In this document: positions 59,441 to 64,000 of the stretch, one piece after another
How positions within the stretch are numbered: position 1 is the stretch's first letter
How the letters are laid out: the number at the start of each line of letters is the position of its first letter
Origin: Larimichthys crocea
Lineage: Eukaryota > Chordata > Actinopteri > Sciaenidae
Reading direction: 5' to 3'
DNA length: 64,000 nt
NCBI RefSeq assembly: GCF_000972845.2
Contig: NC_040016.1
Coordinates: 2,562,701 to 2,626,700 of the forward strand
Program-made: the position numbers and the translations under genes
The notes under the pieces: generated by a model
What the model saw: only the letters and a program-made list of their open reading frames with translations
Databases searched by the model: none
What the model was told of the DNA's origin: nothing

Positions 59441-61137
59441 CCACCCTCCTCTTCCAACCCGCCTCCATCCACCTCCACACTGACTAAACAAAAAAAAAAG
59501 GCAAAGTAATTTGTCGAGTTCTCCTGTCCCTCATTGTTGGACGATCCTTTGGCACTTTGCATCTTCCTGATTCGCCTTTTACGCTTTTTCTCTTTCTACC
59601 TCTCCAGCTGTCTTTCTCTTTTCTTTTACAGTACCTGTTTTGTCTCTCCCTGTCTTTTTCCTTCTAAGGAAAGGTTATTGGAAAGGACAGGGCAGTGCCT
59701 GCTTTTCATAACAGGCTCCTGTGGCTGTCACACAGTGGCAGGGCCATTCTAATGAGCCTCTCTCGCATACAGCTTCAAGCACAGAAATCAGATTGTGAAG
59801 ACAGTGTCAATAACATTTATGTAATTAAAAAGCAAACTAAAGAGTAGATGTCATTGGGCAAGTTGGTCAGGAATGTGAAGAACTGAACTCTTTGTCCAGG
59901 TAGAGCCATCTTCCAGCAGTCGAAAATGCCAGGTGTAGCTGGTTTGCCTGTGAACATGTGCAATATGGTCGAACTTGATCTTTACCAAAGACGAGACATA
60001 ACTGACCTCCCACATATTTGACAGAATTGGGATGCAGCTAATGAACTTGTTTCTGTGTGGGAAACCTTGGTTCCCTTGAGACTTGTGGTAAAGCAGACCA
60101 GAGTGACTGTGTTAATCATGGCTGTTTGTTGTGTGTATGTGTGACGTTGTGGACACACATTTCTTTCAACAGAACACTGATCGCATCTCTTCTTGTACCT
60201 CCAACCAGTCTCCACCACAATGACCGCACGTCGAAAGCACACACCTCTTCGCTTGTTCCACGTCTCTGAAACCTTTGGGACCTCCCCCAACCTTCCCTCT
60301 TGACCTCCCCAGAGACAATTATCCCTACCCAGCAGTCCCCTCCACCCCCTTTCTTAATGGCTGTGGGTGGGATGGGGGTCAAGGTAATCACTGGGCCATG
60401 AATATTTGTACCCACTCACTTCATCAGTGTGAGATTACCAACAGGGAAATCAATGAGCAGTGCCCTAATGAAGGATCTACACTTGTGCCCAATGGACCTG
60501 TTAGTTTTTATCTTTTCTCCTAATATGGTATCAATGAGGTCCCCAGATACTGTGGCTCATGTATCATACAGTATGTGGCATTAGTGTACGGGTGCACATA
60601 GTCATGTTGTGATGGAAAAGCGCAAGCTATTCACAAACCGTGCAGAATGTGCAAACTTTCATCATATTCAGGTTGGTTTAGTCATACATTAGACTACACA
60701 TCAAGCAGCAGGGTTACTTTCATTAGCAATTGAGCTGAACAAGTTTCCACAAGCTGAGTGGGCTATGTTACATTCATGCTGTAAAATAACTGTGTTGTGT
60801 CAATAAAGATAATACAACTCTGACAATGTTATTATGGAATAATATCAGTGTTTTATGGTAGTGTGAGTTGCATTTGTTCAAATGATCTCTGCTGAAATAA
60901 CCTACTAAACAATGACACTTTGTCACAACACTAGGTCTTGTAAACTCAAAAGAATTTGTGGGTTTTGCAATGTTGTGCTCAGAAAATATCTCGTAAACAA
61001 AGATGGTACAGAAATATATCTACAGGAATCTATGAGTTGGGTCTGTGTCAGAGTCGTGATTTATTTATTTATTATTTTTTTTGGATTTACAGCATGTAAG
61101 TCTGAACTGACGGTCCATTGGCCGACACTCACATGAC
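59441..61137. other. Non-coding DNA, no gene seen
   Basis: No recognised exon. The short opposite-strand frames near 59982-60523 overlap each other and look like chance. Confidence 0.5.
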
Positions 61138-61175
61138 TCATATTATATCATATCATATATCATACTGTATATGAT
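61138..61175. repeat. (CATAT)n-like short tandem tract
   Basis: ATATCATATCATATATCATA followed by CTGTATATGATG, an imperfect 5-bp unit repeat. Confidence 0.8.
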
Positions 61176-61265
61176 GTATGCACAGAAGCACATATACATA
61201 CAGTAAGGGTGCACAAAAACACACTTTGCTGGAAATACAGAATTATCCACGGTTTCTCTCAGGTG

Positions 61266-61318
61266 CACAACACACACACACACGCACACACACACACACA
61301 CACACACGCACACACACA
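61266..61318. repeat. Interrupted (CA)n microsatellite
   Basis: CA units over about 53 bp, with G interruptions (CACGCACA). Confidence 0.97.
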
Positions 61319-61329
61319 TTCAGATACAT

Positions 61330-61570
61330 GTGCAAACACACAGAGCTGCTTGGCCCTCGGTCTGCCGCGCTCCAGCAACCCTATCTTATTAAAGCCTGTC
61401 AGCATAGCTAGCACTATCATAAGCTTTTTATTATTGACTCGGAAAATATGATAATTTGGAAATCACAGGCCGCCTCCTAAAGACTCCACCGTCACTTTCA
61501 ATTTTAGCTCCTCTCCCTTCTTTTAATGGGAATGATGAGATAGCAGGAACTTCACAAGCTTCATGAGTTA
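61330..61570. promoter_or_regulatory. Candidate conserved non-coding element (tentative)
   Basis: Starts right after the CA tract. It includes CTATCTTATTAAAGCCTGTC, TAAGCTTTTTATTATTGACT and AATTTGGAAATCACAGGCCG. Repeat-free and balanced. Confidence 0.3.
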
Positions 61571-62059
61571 CACACTTTCTCCCTTCTCCCCAGTACATTA
61601 CATTATTTTATTTATTTATGTTTTTTTAATTAGTACATTATAATTGAGGTCTGTCACCTATTGCACCTTCAAAGAAAACTAAAACAAATTTAATTAAAAG
61701 TGGTATCTCCTTTCATAGGGGAAATTGAATTATGTTTGAAGTAGGAGAGATTGCCATCTGACAATATGTTTTTTTTATTATTATTATTAAATCAGCTTCT
61801 TTACCTTTTACTTTACTTTTATAGTTACCTGAAAATAATCCCAATGTAAATTCATTCCTGACACCTGGTGCAGTGCCCACACTTTCTGTGATGTGATTGT
61901 ATAAGTATGTGCAATATTCATTGTCTGCAATGTAAATGAAACAGAGCAACAGTGATTTGAAACTGAATGTACTCTGTTTGCTTTTGGTAAATTAAAACAG
62001 GGTTCCTAAAGAAGCGGTTACTTTACAGATAGTAAGTTAATCGCTGCAAGTACTCTAAC
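61571..62059. other. Non-coding DNA, no gene seen
   Basis: AT-rich with TTTATTTATT and ATTATTATT runs. Confidence 0.6.
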
Positions 62060-62400
62060 CAAGATGCCTAACTTATCCACCCACAGATTTTCACTTCTTC
62101 TCCTATCAGCTCTTGTCTCCCTCCTCCCTCTCAGGGCTCTCAGCATTCTGGGATTACCTCCCTATCTATTCTTTGCATTCCCAGAGGCTCGCCGTGTGAT
62201 CCATAATTCAACAGTTCCCCTATTTCTGGCCAAACTAGAATTTGAACTGTCCCATAATCTCCATCTGGCACTTGGAGGCTTAATCGGAGTAAACACTGTT
62301 GCTTCAATATTTTATTGACCCTCCGTCTTGATAAGACATAATTGGCATTTCTAATCTGCAGCAAGGAAATCTCAGGAACAGGTCCACAGCGGAGCTGAGC
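62060..62400. promoter_or_regulatory. Candidate conserved non-coding element (tentative)
   Basis: Among the best candidates by texture: about 340 bp without any simple repeat. It includes GTGTGATCCATAATTCAACA, GGAGGCTTAATCGGAGTAAA and AGACATAATTGGCATTTCTA. Frames of 84 and 90 codons lie on opposite strands over the same bases, which shows a chance lack of stops and not two genes. Confidence 0.33.
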
Positions 62401-63359
62401 AGTGTGCCACACGGGTGGTCAGTCCAAGAAGCTGGCGAGGGTGTAGGGAAGAAGAGATAGACCAATATACAGTAGAGTAATCCTTCTTTCAGAAAACATT
62501 CTTGTGTTAACGGAGGCCTTGCTCTCTCCTGGAAGGTGCAACAGGAAGGTAGCCCTGAGCTGTGGTCTAAGAGAACACTCTGGCTCTTTGATTGTGGCTA
62601 TATAATCCTCTCCATTTGAAGAGTCTTTACCTGAAGAAGCTGCTCCAAGAACAATGCTGGAAGGGAAGAACGCTGAAAGAAAGTAAATAGTGCCCTCTTA
62701 TCATTTAAAACAAATCTGATTGCACCAGTTAAGGTATTGGGACGTTAAAATCTGTTACTGTCTTTGAAAAAGAAAAAAGAAAAGAGTATCCTGGTACTGT
62801 TTATGGTATTCTGATTATTTCAAGCCCATTTTGTGTATTATACTCCTACAGTTTTGTCTGGAAACTGCAGGAAGGCAACATTTTTGAATAAAGCCTTTTG
62901 GTGAATTGTAGCATTTGCTTCTACTTTCCATTATGTGGGCCAGGGGACAAAGATATTACAAATAGCACCTTAAATGCTGCCACGCTCGCTCAGCCAGTGA
63001 TGCGATTTTGAAGGTGGCTCTCCAGAATCTCCCCCCCCCTCCCCCCTCCATTTCCTTTGATCTTGCCTGTTATTGTCATCTCACAATCCCAGTTTTGAGG
63101 GGGTGGCTTCTTGGCCTCTCTCCCATCTCCAAAGGCTTTTCTAGGCAGACTCACTACAGGAGCAATTCCTAAAACTTCTCCCGGATTGTCATAAAACTTT
63201 TAACTGTGGTTAAAGAATGAGCAGACTGATATTCTGTTAACAATCCACACACCTGCATACAATTTCACACTGACTTAAACAACAGAATGGCTTAGTGGGA
63301 AGGGGGAAGCATCCAACAGATCTGTATCCATGCACATTATGCATTGAAAACAGATTCCA
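62401..63359. other. Non-coding DNA, no gene seen
   Basis: It includes a C-run (about 63031-63048) and an AATAAA with T/G-rich downstream sequence at about 62888. No exon recognised. Confidence 0.5.
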
Positions 63360-63725
63360 TTAGGGCCAAAGGTATTTCTCCCTGGGGCAGATCTTGTGAA
63401 AGTGAGAAAGATGGAAAATTGGCCAAGGCGAGCAGCTGAGAGCTAATGGATCAAAATTACCCCCGTCACAAAGTTTGGACGAGAGCTGACAAAATTGCTT
63501 TTTTTCGCTAACCCCTTTTCTCTCCCATCCCTCCCTCTCTCCTCCTCTCATACACCCCGCATCTCAATATGAAACGCAGACAGAGAAATCCATCTGTAAC
63601 GCAGGCATTGTCAGCGACTCGCAATTTACACCCATCCTTCTCTGCAGCTGTTCCTGTGCTTGATGGCGTGATAAATTAATCTTTTTCCGTGCCACTGCGT
63701 CAATTCTTTTAAAAGAATACATTAA
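63360..63725. promoter_or_regulatory. Candidate conserved non-coding element (tentative)
   Basis: It includes AGAGCTAATGGATCAAAATT, GGCGTGATAAATTAATCTTT and a perfect 16-bp palindrome ATTCTTTTAAAAGAAT at 63703-63718. The TAAATTAATC core fits homeodomain/bicoid-type sites. Conservation is untested. Confidence 0.32.
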
Positions 63726-64000
63726 GACACGTTAGAGACATTTTTTTTTTTCCTGAAGTAAACATTTTTTTTCTATCTCCTCTCTCAGTCACCATGACAA
63801 ATCATATTCTCAGATGAAGAGACAGAAAGCACAGAGAAAAGAGGGGAAAGGGAGAAATGAGAAGCGAGAGCGACAGGGATGAAGAGAAAAGAGAGATTTT
63901 GGGGAGCCGAAGCGCAGAGCTGCAGACTCAGTCAAAGCGTGTGATTTAAGTATTCGTCAACATTTCCTGAAGGCAAATATAGTGGTCATAGCTGATCAAG
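63726..64000. other. Poly-T runs and purine-rich tract, no gene seen
   Basis: Poly-T runs near 63742 and 63765. It is strongly purine-rich at 63815-63910 (AGAGAAAAGAGGGGAAAGGG type). Confidence 0.6.

Noticed and set aside
62064..62412. Protein-coding exon
   Set aside because: Open frames exist on both strands over the same bases and neither resembles a known protein. A non-coding element fits better.
1..64000. CRISPR array, phage, plasmid or bacterial operon
   Set aside because: No regularly spaced repeats, no dense coding and no ribosome-binding-site-led genes. The sequence is vertebrate in character.

Overview
This is non-coding vertebrate DNA, most likely from an acanthomorph (percomorph-type) teleost fish. 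The reasons are: no dense open reading frames; moderately AT-rich sequence; long CA/TG and CT/AG microsatellites; one 10-base N gap; and fragments of several interspersed repeats that I recognise from memory as common in spiny-rayed fish genomes. I found no protein-coding exon I can support, and no rRNA, intact tRNA, CRISPR array or bacterial-type operon. The longest open frames are shadows of microsatellites or unrecognised chance frames. The window is best read as intergenic or deep intronic.

Layout. 1-3.86 kb is ordinary non-coding DNA with a perfect 16-bp hairpin at 3655-3690. 3.86-10.37 kb is the striking part: two adjacent long palindromes, 3864-6744 and 6755-10370, separated only by the N gap. 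Each has arms of about 1.3-1.7 kb around a roughly 310-bp spacer. The two arm sequences are unrelated, yet the spacer is the same sequence in the same orientation, and its first 166 bp are identical. Calling the parts A, C and B', the order is A - C - reverse A - gap - reverse B' - C - B'. Formally this is a tandem duplication of A-C-B' in which the segment between the two C copies is inverted. Arms differ by several percent and by indels, so it could be a real old rearrangement or an assembly product. A short inverted-repeat element (MITE) sits at mirrored positions in the first palindrome.

10.4-31 kb holds microsatellites (compound tracts at 18249-18331 and 28157-28273), repeat fragments, and two weak transcript-like segments at 10866-11281 and 25940-26523. 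31-46 kb mixes ordinary DNA with more repeat fragments, including a LINE-type 3' end at 44137-44362 next to a MITE-like copy. From about 46 kb to the end the sequence is poorer in microsatellites. It holds several blocks of balanced composition with homeodomain-type TAAT cores, which look like candidate conserved non-coding elements. Their conservation cannot be judged from one sequence.

No set of genes working together can be described. The observation most worth following is the pair of palindromes sharing one centre.
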